DNA of 64,000 bases from Homarus americanus (taxonomy: Eukaryota; Arthropoda; Malacostraca; Decapoda; Nephropidae), in assembly GCF_018991925.1 (NCBI RefSeq), contig NW_024737068.1, positions 3,869,910-3,933,909 on the forward strand, written 5' to 3'. Position numbers and translations under genes: made by a program. This document shows, piece after piece, positions 44,100 to 55,766 of this stretch; the stretch's first letter is position 1; every line of letters starts with the position of its first letter. The notes under the pieces are model-generated. The model was not told the DNA's origin, did not search any database, and was given only the letters and a program-made list of their open reading frames with translations.

Positions 44100-46017
44100 A
44101 GCTTGGAGAGGGACGTGCCCTGAGTGCTCGTGTTTGTGACAATAGGAAATGGCCGCCGTGGATCGTTGTGTTGTGGGGGAAGAGGGACGGTGTGTGAGGA
44201 AAGACGAGCCTCCTGGCCACTCTGTTAAGTCAGCTGGAGCAGTTTAGGAGAGAGATAGAAATTTTAAAGGGGGAGGACGTATGCATCAGGACTGAACTCC
44301 TTCAGGTAGGTGTCCTGCCTAGAAGGACACCTGCGAAGGAGGGTCAGGAGGAGCAGGCGTGGAGAGTGGTTGTCTTCAAAAGGAATAAGGTCAGACTCAG
44401 GAAAATTGACCAGGGTGTGGAGTGCAGTAACCCCTACCAAGGGTTAGAGGAAGCTGGCGAGGAAGAGAAGAGTCAGGACGAAGAGGAGAAGAGGAAGGAC
44501 AGTGTGGTGCCTGGAGAGAAAGGGGCAGTTGTTCAGACCCTGCCCAGTGTAAGGTCGTGGCAGTTGGGGACAGCCAGGTCAGGTTCTTAGATAGGACATT
44601 TTTTGCAAGAGATAGGAAACGTAGAACTAGGGTGTGTTTTCCTGGGGCTGGGATCGGCCATGTAGCTGAGAAGATAGATAGGGTTCTGTCAGGGGAGGGC
44701 CAAGCCAGTAGTGTGTCTTAGTGTAGGAGGTAACGACATAGGAAAGGTTAGGAATGAGGAATTTTTCAAGAGGTATAGAGAGGTGCTGGGGAAGGTTAGA
44801 GATAGGTGAGGGATCCCGATAGTATGGGGTGTCTTGCCTAGAAGAGGAGTTGGTGGTGAATGGTTGTCAAGGGCAGTTGGTGTCAACGGCCGTCTTGACA
44901 GATATTGCAAGTCAATATCAGACCCATTCATTGGCAGACGGGACCTTTATGCTAGGGATGGGGTGCATTATTCTAAGGATGGGGTGGCAATCCTGGCTAG
45001 CTCTCTCGAGAGGACAGTTCAAAAGATATCGAAGTTATTAAATTGCTAGGGGAACATGGAAACACGGACGTGGAGGAGACTGCAGTGGGAACGGGTAAAC
45101 AAAGTGAAAAGTTACGGGGAAATAGTGCAAGAAATTATGACAAAACTAAATTAGGCAGGGAGTTAAAACCTAAACGCGACAAAGAGAGGACTCAGAACAT
45201 GACTAGCTTAAATGTCTACTACGCAAACAGTAGAATTATGAGAAACAAAAGGGATGAAAACAGAGCATTCACGGAAACTTGGATAAACCTAGACTCACGT
45301 GAGATACCTGTCGAATACCAAATTGCAGGTTGCAAATTATTCCATACTGATGGACAGATAAGGAAAGGAGGCGAGTAGCATTCTATGTCAGGGATAATCT
45401 CAAGTGTGAAATAAACAAGGAAATAAAAACCGAACGGAATTCAGAAACAAATTGGATAAAATTAATTGATGGTAGGGAAAAATTAATCACAGGAGTAATA
45501 TATAAACCTCATAATCTTGATAGCAAAATCTGTATAGTAGGCGAATTTAACTTCAGCCAAATGAATTGGATTGACCCTACGGGTAACTCAGAAACAGAGG
45601 ATTTTCTTGAAACAATCCAGGACTGTTTCCTTAGCCAACATATAACCGAACACACCCGGGGTAATAACATACGGTATTTAGTTCTGTCAAACAGAGAAAA
45701 CCTTATTAGTAATGTCGAGGTAGGGAACGAACTTACTAACAGAGATCACAAAGAAATTAGATTCCAGTTAGAATTTCAGGGCAGCTGCAAGGAAAATTCC
45801 ACTAAAGTAACAGATTTCAGAAAGGTAAACTTTGATAGTTTGAAGAAGCACCTGAGAGAAGGGGCATCACACTTGGGGGTGAATTACATGACCTCACATG
45901 AGGTGACCTCACATGAGGTGACCTCACACAATGTACCCACAGAAGGCGACCTCACCTTAACAGGAGACCTACCAGTTGAGGATGACCTGTTAACGAGATC
46001 TATGGTTGACGAGTTCC
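44100..46017 (+). mobile_element. CR1-like LINE, 5' half only (copy B)
   Basis: Plus-strand copy containing ORF1 and endonuclease but no RT. ORF1 has a coiled-coil-like start (QLEQFRREIEILKGED, near 44240), WRVVVFKRNKVRLRKID, VGDSQVRFLDRTFF (block I of the esterase, near 44565), GGNDIGK (near 44728) and YARDGVHYSKDG (block V). Endonuclease: FTETWINLDSREIPVEYQIA (45270), VGEFNFSQMNWIDPTG (45538; GDFN changed to GEFN), LVLSNRENLISNVEV and RDHKEIRFQLEF. Protein identity to copy A is high across the endonuclease. It stops abruptly at 46017, where the pentamer satellite begins. Confidence 0.85.
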
Positions 46018-48300
46018 GTTAAGTTAAGTTGAGTTGAGTTGAGTTAAGTTGAGTTAAGTTGAGTTGTTAAGTTAAGTTGAGTTGAGTTGAGTTAAGTTGT
46101 TAAGTTAAGTTAAGTTAAGTTGAGTTGAGTTGAGTTGAGTTCAGTTCAGTTCAGTTGAGTTAGGTTAGGTTAAGTTAAGTTAAGTTAGGTTAAGTTAAGT
46201 TAAGTTAAGTTAAGTTAAGTTAAGTTAAGTTAAGTTAGGTTAAGTTAAGTTAAGTTAAGTTAGGTTAAGTTAAGTTAGGTTAAGTTAAGTTAGGTTAGAG
46301 TTGGGTTAAGTTGGGTTGGGTTAAGTTGGGTTAGGTTAAGTTAGAGTTGAAGTTAGGTTAAGTTAAGTTGGGTTAGAGTTAGGTTAAGTTAAGTTAAGTT
46401 AGAAGTTAAGTTAAGTTAAGTTAGGTTAAGAGTTAGGTTAAGTTGGGTTGAAGTTAAGTTAAGGATTAGAGTTAGGTTAAAGTTAGGTTAAGGATTAGGT
46501 TAAGTTAAGAAGTTAAGTTGGGTTAGAGTTGGGTTAAGTTAGAGTTGGGTTAAGAAGTTGGGTTAAGTTGGGTTAAGTTAAGTTGAAGTTAAGTTAGGTT
46601 AAAGTTAAGTTAGGTTAAGTTGGGTTAAGAGTTAGAGTTGGGTTAGAGTTAAGTTAGAAGTTAGAAGTTAGGTTAAGGTTAGGTTAGAGTTGGGTTAGAG
46701 TTGGGTTGGTTAGAGTTAGGATTGGGTTAGGTTAGGTTAAGTTAAGGTTAAGTTGGGTTAAGTTGGGTTAAGTTAGGTTAAGTTGGGTTAAGTTGGGTTA
46801 AGTTAAGTTAAGTTAAGTTGGTAAGTTAGGTTAGGTTGGGTTAAGTTAGGATTTAAGGATTTAAGTTAAGTTGGGTTAAGTTAAGTTAAGTTGAAGTTAA
46901 GGATTGAATTGGGTTAGAGTTAGGTTTAGAGGTTGGGTGAAGTTGAGGTTAAGTTGGGAGTGGGTTAAATTTAGAGTTGGGTTGAAGTTAGGTTAAGTTG
47001 AAGTTAAGTTGGGTTAAGTTGGGTTAGGTTAAGAGTTAAGTTGGGTTGGGTTAGGTTAAGGTTGAGGTTGGGAAGTTGGGTTAAGAGTTAGAGTTGGGTT
47101 GAGTTTAGGTTAAGTTAAGTTGGGTTGGGTTAAGTTGGGTTGAGTTAGGTTGGGTTGGTTAGGTTAAAGTTAGAAGTTGGGTTAGGTTAGAGTTGGGGTT
47201 AGAGTTAAGGTTAAGAGTTGGGTTAGGTTGGGTTGAAGTTAGAGTTGGATGGTTCAGTTAAGTTAAGTTAAGTTAAGTTGGGTTAAGTTAAGTTGGGTTA
47301 AGTTAGGTTAGGTTGGGTTAAGTTAAGTTAAGTTGGGTTAAGTTAGGTTAAGGTTAAGTTAAGTTGAGTTGGGTTAAGTTAGGTTAAGAGTTAAGTTGGG
47401 TTAAGTTAAGGTTAAGTTAGGTTAAGAAGTTAGAGTTAAGTTAGGTTAAGTTGGGTAGGGGTTAAGTTAAGTTGGGTTAAGTTGGGTTAAGTTGGGTTAG
47501 AGTTGGGTTAGGTTAAGTTGGGTTAGAGTTGGGTTAAGTTGGGTTGAGTTAGGTTGGGATTGGTTAAGTTGGGTTAGAGTTAGGTTAGAGGTTAAGAGTT
47601 AAAGTTAAGAGTTAAGGTTGAGTTAGGTTGGTTAAGTTAAGGATTGAGTTGAAGTTGGGTTAAGTTAGGTTGAAGTTAAGTTAAGATAGAGTTAAGTTAA
47701 GTTATGTTAGGTTGGTTAAAGTTAAGTTAAGTTAAGTTAGTTAGGTTAAATTAAGTTAAGTTAGGTTGGATTGAAGTTAAGTTAGGTTAAGTTAAGTTAG
47801 GTTAAGTTAGGTTAAGTTAAGTTAAGTTAAGTTAAATTTAGAAGTTGGGTTAGAGTTTGAAGTTAGAGTTAGGATTGGGTTGGGTTAGAGTTAAGTTAAG
47901 GTTAGGTTAAGAGTTGGGTTAGGATTAGAGTTAGAGTTGGGTTGGGTTAAGTTAAGTTAGAGTTAAGTTAGGTTAGAGTTGGAGTTAAGAAGTTAAGTTA
48001 AGAGTTGGGACAGGTTAGGTTAAGTTGAGTTGGGGTTGGGTTGAAGTTGGGTTAAGTTGGTTAGGTTGGTTAAGAGTTAGAGTTAGGTTAGGTTAAGTTG
48101 GGTTAAGGTAAGTTAGAGTTAAGTTAGGTTGGGTTAAGTTAAGTTAAGTTGAAGTTGGGTTAAGAAGTTAAGTTAAGTTGGGTTAAGTTGGGTTAAGTTA
48201 GGGTATTGAAGATTGGGGTAAGTTAGGTTGAAGTTAAGTTAAGTGGTTAGGGTGAATTGAGGTTGAGAAGTTAAGTTAAGTTGGGTTAGAGTTGAAGTCA
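46018..48300 (+). repeat. Telomere-like pentamer satellite, TTAAG/TTAGG/TTGGG type
   Basis: Near-continuous 5 bp periodicity of GTTAA, GTTAG, GTTGG and GTTGA words begins immediately after LINE copy B. Cytosine is almost absent on the plus strand. Runs of identical TTAAG pentamers occur at 46180-46260. Frequent 6-7 bp words (agagtt, gaagtt) interrupt the phase. The words differ by single bases from the arthropod telomere repeat TTAGG. Confidence 0.92.
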
Positions 48301-51300
48301 AGGGTGAGATGATGGTGGGTTAGGTTAAGCAGGGTGAGATTGAGGGTGGGGTTAAGTTAGAGTCAGGTCAGGGTTGGGGTGGGTTGGGTTAAGTTAGAGT
48401 TGGGGTGGGGTTAGGTTAGAGTTAGGTCAGGGTAGGGTGGGGTGGGTTAGAGTTGGTTAAGAGTTAGGTTAGGTCAAGGGTGAGAAGTTGAGAATTGGGA
48501 TTGGGGTTAAGGTTAGAGTTAAGGTGGTTCAGGGTGGGGTGGGGTAGGTTAAGTTGGGTTAAGTTAGGTTAGGTCAAGGGTAAAGTTGAGGGTGGGTTAA
48601 GAGTTGGGAATGAAAGTTGAGATTGGGGGTGGGTTGGGGTTAGAGGTAGAATTTGGGGAGATTGGGGGGTGGGTTAGAGTTAGGTTAGGGGGAATTGGGG
48701 TAAGGTTGGGGAGTTAAGTCAAGGTTAGGGTGGGGGTAGGTTAGGGGTTAAGTCAGGTGAGGGTGAGGTGGGTTAAGAGTTAGTCAAGGTGGGTGGGAGT
48801 GGGTTGGATTAGAGTCAGGTGAGATGGGTTAAGTTAGAGTTAAGGTAGAGGTGGGGTAGGTTAAGTTAAGGTTAAGTGAAAGTTGAGGATTAAGTTAGAG
48901 TTGGATTTAAGTTGGTTGAGTTAAGAGTTAGGTTGAAACAGAGTTGGGATTGAGAGTTAAGAGTTGATTCAAGGTGAGGTTGAGGGTGGAGTTGGTTAAG
49001 AGTCAGGGTAGGGGTGGGGTGGGTTGGATTAGGTCAGGATTGAGTTGGTGGAGTTGAAGTTAGAGTTGAGTTAGGTCAAGGGTAAAAGAGTTGGGGTAAG
49101 AGTTAGAGTTGAGGATTAGGTGAAGTTAAAGTTAAGAGTCAAGGGTAGAATTGAGATGGGTTTGGTTAAGTTAAGGTTTGAGTTAAGTCGAGTTAGGATT
49201 GAGGTTGGTTAAGTCAGGGTTAAGTTGGGTGGAGGTGGGTGGGGTTGAAGTTGGGTTGAGTTGGGGTAAAGTTAAGGTCAAGATTGAGTGGGGTGAGGTT
49301 AGTTTGGTTAGGTTAGAGTCAGGGTGAGAGTTGGGTTAGGTTAAGTGGGGTTGGGATTGAGGTTAGGTTAGAGTCAGGGTGAGGTGGAGGTGGGTTGGGA
49401 TTGAGAGTCAGGGTGGGGTTGAGTTGGGGTTGGGGTTAGAGTCAGGGTGGGTGGGGTAGGTTGAAATTTAAGTCAGGGTGGGTGGGAGTGGGTTGGAGTT
49501 GAGTCAGAAGGGTGGGGTGGGGTGGGTTGGGATTAGAGTCAGGGTGGGGTGGGGGTGGGTTAGAGTTGGGTCAGGGTAGGGTTGGGGATGGTTAAGTTAG
49601 GTTAAAGAGGTTAAGTTGAAGTTAAGTTAAGTCAAGGTAGGGTGAGGGTAGGTTAAATGTTAAGTCAAGTTAGAAAGTTGAGGTGGGTTAGGATTAGAGT
49701 CAAGGTGTAAGATTGAGGTGGGTTGGTTAAGTTAGGTTAAGTTGAAGTGGGTTAAGTTGAAGTTAGGTTGGTTGGGTTCGGTAGGTCAGAGTTATTGAGA
49801 GTTGAGTTCAGGTTAGGATTCAGAGTTAGGTTAAGGTTGAGGTTAGAGTCAAGGTGAGATTGAGGTTGGGTTAGGTTGGGTCAGGGTGAGATGGGGTGGG
49901 TTAGAGTTAAGTCAAGGTGATTGGGTGGGGTGGGTTAAGTTAGTCAAGGTAGGATTTGAGGTGGGTTAAGTTAGGATCAAGGGTGGGGTGAGGTAAGTTG
50001 GTTAAGTCAAGGTGGGGTGGGGTGGGGTTAGTTAGAGTTTGGGGATTAAAGTTAAAGTTAGTTAAGTTAAGTCAATTGGGTGAGGTAGGTTAGTTTAAGT
50101 TAGAGGTTAAGTTAGGATTAAGTTAGGTAAAGTTGAGGTGGGTTGGGGTAAGTTAGTTCAGGGTGGGGTGAGGTAGGGTTAAGTTGGGTAGTAAGGTGGG
50201 GTGGGTTAAGTTAAGTCAATTGGGATGAGGTGGGATTTAAGTTAAAGGTCAAGATGGTGAGGTGGGTTAGGGTTAGGTCAGGGGTGAGATGGGTTGAAGT
50301 TAGAGTCAGGGTGGGGTGGGGTGGGTTAGGTTAAGTCAGATTGAGATTTGGGGTGGGTTAGAGTTAGGTGGGGAATTGGGGTGGGGTGGAAGAGTTGGGT
50401 TAGGTCAGGGTGGGGAGTAGGTTAGGTTAAGTTAAGGTGTAGGGTTAGAAGTCAGGTGGGGTGGGGTGGGTTAAGTTAGAGTTTGAAGTTAGGAGTTAGA
50501 GAGTTAAGTTAAGTCAAGGTGGGTGGGGTAGGTTAAGTTAGGTTAGAAAGTTAAAGTTAAGTTAAAGTTAAGTCAGATGGTGAGATGGGTTAGTTAAGTT
50601 AAGAGAGTTAAGTTGGGTTAAGTTAAGGTCAGGGTAGGGTGAGATTTAAGTTAGGTCAGGGTAGAGTGAGTAGGTTAAAGTTGGGTCAAGGGTGGGGTGA
50701 AGTGGGTTAGAGTTAAGGTCAAGGGTGAGATTGGGATGGGTTGAATTTGAGTCAGGTGGGGTGAGGGGTGGGGTTAGAGTTAGGTCAGGGTGGAGTGGGT
50801 TGGTTAAGTTGAAGTCAGGGTGAAGTTGAGATTGGGTTAAGTTAGAATTAGGGTGGGTGGGGTGTGTTAAAGTTGGTTAGGATTTAGGTTGGGTTAAGTT
50901 AAGTTAAGTCAGGGTGGGGTTGGGGTGGTTAAGTTGAAGTTAAAAAGTTGGGATTAAGTTAAGTTAAATCAAAATTAAGGTGGTGGGTTAGGGTTAGAGT
51001 TGAATTCAAGGGTAGAATTGGTGGTTTTAAGTTAAATCAAAGTTAGAGTTGATTGGGTTAAAAGTTGATAGGGTAAGTTGAGTGGGGTTAAGAGTTAAGT
51101 CAGAGATGGGTGAGGTTAGGTTAAGTTAAGTTAAGTCAGGAGTGGGAATTGATTGGGTTAAGTTAAGTCAAGGTGGTTGAGATTGGGTTAAGTTAAGTTA
51201 AGGGTAAGGTTGAGTTAGGTTAGAGTTAAGTCAGGGTGGTTGAGGTGGGTTAGTTTAGGTCAGGGTGGGGTGGGAGGTTAAGTTAGGTCAAATTGGTGGG

Positions 51301-54230
51301 GAGTGGTGGGTTAAGTTAGGTCCAAGGTGGGGTGGGGAGTTAAGTCAAGGTGGGGTGGGTTGAGTTGGGGTTAAGGGTGGGTAGAACAAGTTAAGTTAAG
51401 TCAGGTGGGGTGGAGTTGGGTTAAGTTAAGTCAAGGGTAGAGGTGGGGTGGGTTAAGTTAGGTTAAAGTTAAGTTAAAGTTAAGATGAAGTCAAGGTGAG
51501 TTGAGAGTGGGTTAAGAAGTTTAAGTTGAAAGTTGAGTTAGTTTAGAGTTGAGTCAAGGTAAGGTGTGGGGTAGGTTAAGTTAGGTCAGGTGGTGAGAAT
51601 TGGGTTAAGAGTTGGGTTAGGTGGGGTTTTGGTGGGGTTGAGTTAGGAGTCAGGTCAGGGTGGGTTAGATTTTAAGGTGGGTTGGGTGGGTTAAGTTGGG
51701 GTAAGGGTAAGTTGGGGTGGTTAAGTTAGAGGTGGGGTTGGGAGTGGGGTTAGAGTTAGAGTCAAGGGTGAAGTTGAGGATTGGGTTAAGTTGGGTGAAG
51801 TTAGAGTTTAAGTTGGGTTAAGTTAGAGTCAGGTAAGTTGGGTTAAGAGTTAAGTTAGAAGGTTGAGTTAAGTTAAAGTTAAGTCAAGGTGAATTGGGGT
51901 AGAGTTGGGTGAGATTAGTTCAAGGTGAATTGGGGTAGGTTAAGTTAAGTCAAGGGTAGGGTGAGATGGGTTAAAGTTGAGTTGAAGTTAAGTTAGTTAA
52001 GTTAAGTTAAGTTAAAGGTTAAAGTTAAGGTCAGTGGGGTGGGAGTTGAGAGTTAAGTTAGAGTCAAGGGTGGGGTGGGGTGGGTTAAGTTAGAGTCAAG
52101 ATTGAGGTGGGTTAAGTTAAGTCAGGATAGGGTGGGTGGGTTAAGTTAAGTCAAGATGGGAGTTGAGGGTGGGTTAGAGTTAAGTCAGGGTGGGGTGGAG
52201 TTAGGTTAGAAGTTAGAGTCAAGGTGGGGTGGGGTGGGTTGAGTTAGGTCAAGGGTGATGAGGGTGGGGAGGTTAAGTTAGAGTCAAGGTGGGGTGGGGT
52301 GGGTTAGAGTTAAGTCAGGGTGGGGTGAGGTGGGTTAGAAGTTGGGTCAGGGTAGGGTGAGGTTAGGTTAAGTTAAGTCAAGGTGTTGGGGTTGGGTTAA
52401 GTTAAGGTCAGGGTGGGGTTGGGGGTGGGTTAGAGTTAAGGTCAGGGTAGGATTGAGTGGGTTAAGTTAAGAGTCAGGGTGGGGATTGAGAGGGTGGGTT
52501 AGGGTTGGGGTTGAAGTTAGAGTTAAGTTGAAGTTAGAGTTAAGTCAAGATTGGGGTGAGGGTTGGTTAAGTTAAGTTAGGAGTTGGGTTGAAGTTAAGT
52601 CAAGGTGGGGTGGGGTGGGTTAGGGTAAGTTAATTCAAGGTGAGGTGAGGTGGGTTAAGTTAAAGTCAAGGGTAAGGGTGAGGGTAGGTTAAGTTAAGAG
52701 TCAAGGGTGAGATGGGGGTGATTAGGTTAAGTTAGAGTTAAGTTAGGTTAAAGTTGAGGTTAAGTTAAGTCAGGGTGGGGTGAGGGTGGGTTAAGTTGAA
52801 GTTAGGGTTGAGTTGAGGGTTGAGTTGGGGATGGGGTCAAGGGTGGGATTGGGTGGGTTAAAGTTGGAAGTAGAGATTGGGGTGGGGGTGTGGGTTGAAG
52901 TTAAGAGTCAGTGAGGATTGAGGGGTGGGTTAGAGTTAAGTCAGGGTGGGGTGGGGTGGGTTAAGTTGGAGTCAAGGATTGGGTGGGTAAGGTTAAGTTA
53001 GGTCAGGGTAGGGGTGAGGTAGGTTAAGTTAAGTCAAGGGTAGGGTTGAGGTGGGTTAAGTTAAGTCAAGAATTGGGTGAGGTGGGTTAAGTTAGAGTCA
53101 GGGTGGGGTGGGGTGGGTTAAGTTAGAGTTAAGTTAAGTTGAGTTAAGTCAAGAGTTGGAGTGGGTGATTGAGGGTGGGTTAGAGTTAAGTTAGGATGAG
53201 TTGAGGTTAGGTTGGAAGTTAGGTCAGGGTGGGGTGGGGTGGGTTAAGGTTAGGTTGATTCAGGGGGTTGAGATTGGGGTGGGTTAAGTTAGGGTCAGAG
53301 GTTGGGGTGGGATTGGGTTAAGTTAAGGTCAGAGGTTGGGATAGAGTTGGGTTGAGTTGGGTTGGAGTTGGGATTTGAGGTTGAAGTTAAGGTCGGTGGG
53401 GTGGTGTTGGAGTTAGGTCAAGTGGGTGAGTGAGTTGAGTTAATTCAAGGGTAGAGGTGGGGTAGAGTTTGGTTAAGTCAGGGTAGGGTGAGGTGGGTTA
53501 AAGTTAAGTCGTGAAGGTTAGGGTGAGTGGGTTGAGTTAGTTCAGGGTGGGGTTGGGGTAGGTTGAGGTTAAGTCAAGGTGAGATTGGGTAAGTTAAGTT
53601 AAGTCAAGGAGTGGGGTGAGGTGGGTTGGGTTAAGTCAGGTATGAGTGGGGTGGGTTGGAGTTAAAGTCAGGGTGGGGTGGGGTTGGGTTAAGGATTAAG
53701 TTAAGGGTGAGATTGGGGTTGGGGTTAAGTTAAGTGGGGGTGTGTTGGGGTGGGTTAATTTGGGTTAGGGTTAAGATGGGTTAGGGGTTAAGTTGAGTCA
53801 AGGTGTGGGATTGGGATGGTGGTTAAGTTAAGTTAAGTTTTGTTAAGTTTAGTTAGAGGTGGTGGGATGAAGGGGTTAAATTAAGAGTTAAGTTAGAGTT
53901 AAGAGGGTGTGTTAGAGTTGAGTTGGGTCAGGGTGGGATTAAGGGTTTGGTTAGGTTAAGTCAAGGGTGAGGTTGGGGTGGGTTAGTTTAGGTTAAGTGA
54001 AGTTAGGTTGGGTTAGGTTAAGTCAGGGTGGGGTGGGGTGGGTTAAGGTTGGAGTTAGAGTTAAGTCAGGGTGGGGTGAGGTGGGTTAAGTTAAGTCAGG
54101 GTGGGGTGAGGGTGGGTTAAGTTAAGTCAAGGGTGGGGTGTGGTGGGTTAAGTTAGAGTTAAGTCAGGGTAGGGGTGGGGTGGGTTAAGAAGTTGGGAAG
54201 TAAGATGAGGGTGAGGTGGGTTAAGTTAAG
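48301..54230 (+). repeat. G-rich satellite with a 30 bp higher-order unit
   Basis: Here pentamers are organised as gtcag-ggtgg-ggtgg-ggtgg-gttaa-gttaa, a 30 bp unit, clearest at 52050-52330, 53095-53120 and 54000-54150. Variants change single pentamers (gtcaa, ggtga). Each good unit contains GGGTGGGGTGGGGTGGG, four G-runs with one-base loops. The array runs to the edge of an assembly gap. No ORF or transposon was seen inside it. Confidence 0.92.
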
Positions 54231-54329
54231 NNNNNNNNNNNNNNNNNNNNNNNNNNNNNNNNNNNNNNNNNNNNNNNNNNNNNNNNNNNNNNNNNNNNNN
54301 NNNNNNNNNNNNNNNNNNNNNNNNNNNNN
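54231..54329. other. Assembly gap (about 100 N)
   Basis: A block of unknown bases of placeholder size directly at the end of the satellite. The sequence on its two sides may not be physically adjacent. Confidence 0.98.
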
Positions 54330-54651
54330 GTATAGGGTGAGAAATGAAGCTCCTATCCCAGGTACCAGTAGGAAATTAAATGCCAAGTGGAAGGGCCCGA
54401 ATACAGTAACAGAGGTCATAGGCAATGGTGCAGCGTATGAGTTAACCCACCTTTCAGATGAGACAGAAGTAATCCGACGAGCAGCAGAAAAGGTGAAAAG
54501 ATGTATCAACAGAGATATGTTTGTTCATGTAAATGACATCCAGGTTCCCCCAAATGATTCTTCCTCAGAATCAGAGCCTAATGAGAGAGATGCTATACGG
54601 GATGAGGAGAGAACAGTAGTTGCTCCTGCTCCCCGATTTCCTGTAAGGTAG
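54330..54651 (+). pseudogene. Gypsy pol C-terminus
   Basis: Open from the gap to a stop near 54650. RKLNAKWKGPNTVTEVIGNG and AAYELTHLSDETEVIRRAAE match the SH3-like module that follows gypsy integrase, and an acidic tail follows (NDSSSESEPNERDAIRDEE). The remainder of pol would lie in the gap or is missing. Confidence 0.75.
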
Positions 54652-55244
54652 AGAAAACCAGTGGTGAAACTGGATCTGTAAAAAGCAGTGGGCTTTTTAA
54701 GTGACCCTCATTGGTTGATGATGTGTAGTTGATAGTGAAGTGTGCAATCTGTTATAAGTAACTTTTGGTAAAGGGAGAGGTAAAGAATTGGGGATGTTTT
54801 TTTTTTATTGAAAATATTTTGCAGAGGAATGGTCAATTTGCAGTAAAAGACATAGAGATTGGAAGATGTATTGTCAGTTATGCAATCATCTGAAGGGTAT
54901 CTGTTACTAGTTGGAGTATAGATACCGTTTCTAATTGGAGTAAAGATACCAGTGGTGAGTTCTCAAGTTCTGGTTGGTAAGTCCTACGTAGGCTGGTTGT
55001 TGTTGGTGTATAGGTGTAGAGTTCGTGACTTTCAGGGAGTATTTGGGCATAGAAATATGGCGCTATTACATCTACATGGCAAATGCCATAAGAACAGACA
55101 GTTTTTGGTTTGGTTGTGTTCTCATGAGGACCGTTTCGTGTCCATTGGATTCTTGGGAATACCCGCTCGTTCGGAGTCCCTTGAATGTTGCTGCCTCTCG
55201 CTAGTGCGACATGACTCTTTAGATTGAAGTCAAACAAATCATTC
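54652..55244 (+). other. Probable 3' UTR and LTR part of an older gypsy
   Basis: A purine-rich stretch (taaagggagaggtaaagaattgggga, near 54770) precedes TGTTTTTTTT at about 54796, compatible with a polypurine tract and LTR start. The region is split at 55244 by a younger retrotransposon and would continue at 58062. The LTR end was not located. Confidence 0.4.
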
Positions 55245-55766
55245 TGTAGTGGACGTCTCCCCTACAACTGCCTACAACTGCGTAGCCACAGCCACCACCT
55301 GCTACCGCATTCCGACGTGCCGTCTCCTAGCAACCAAGCGAGAGCTGACGCCAGATGGTACGGTTGCTTAGCAACGAAACTAGTCACCGGCAACTTTCTG
55401 GGTTTTCCCAACATGATTCATAGAGGACTGGCGGCTGCTGCTGGGTATATAAGCTCTGTCTCTCCATTGAGATTCATTCTGCCCATCTTCCTGAACAAGC
55501 AACACCTCCTCCAGCAAGCTCCACGCTGTTAGCATTCATTCAATCAGGAGGCCAGCAACAGGCAACATCTTCTCTAACGAAGCTCCTGCACATCTACCTC
55601 CTTCAACACGCTACTCACCGAACGTCTTCTACTGAGCAGCTCCCCACCACACGGCACCTCCAGCACCAGACTGTCTATCATATAACTTATATTATATAAG
55701 AAAACCACATTAGAGTTTCCTTCCATCCTGAGTGCTAGACAACATTAATATCTCGATACCCCTACA
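55245..55766 (+). repeat. 5' LTR (522 bp)
   Basis: It begins TGTAGTGGACG and ends GATACCCCTACA. It contains 'gggtatataagctctg' near 55442, a good TATA box for the element's promoter, and downstream C-rich leader sequence. The gag ATG follows the last LTR base directly, at 55767, with a possible primer-binding site tggtgactcccgg overlapping the first codons. Confidence 0.95.

Noticed and set aside
42330..46017. LINE copies C (minus) and B (plus) as one element with a 5' inversion by twin priming
   Set aside because: The layout fits twin priming, but copy B's endonuclease is closely similar to copy A, whereas copy C's RT is a clearly different subfamily from copy A. Two independent elements are the better reading.
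46018..54230. CRISPR-like or protein-coding repeat array
   Set aside because: There are no spacers, the periodicity is 5 and 30 bp without unique sequence between units, and the context is eukaryotic.
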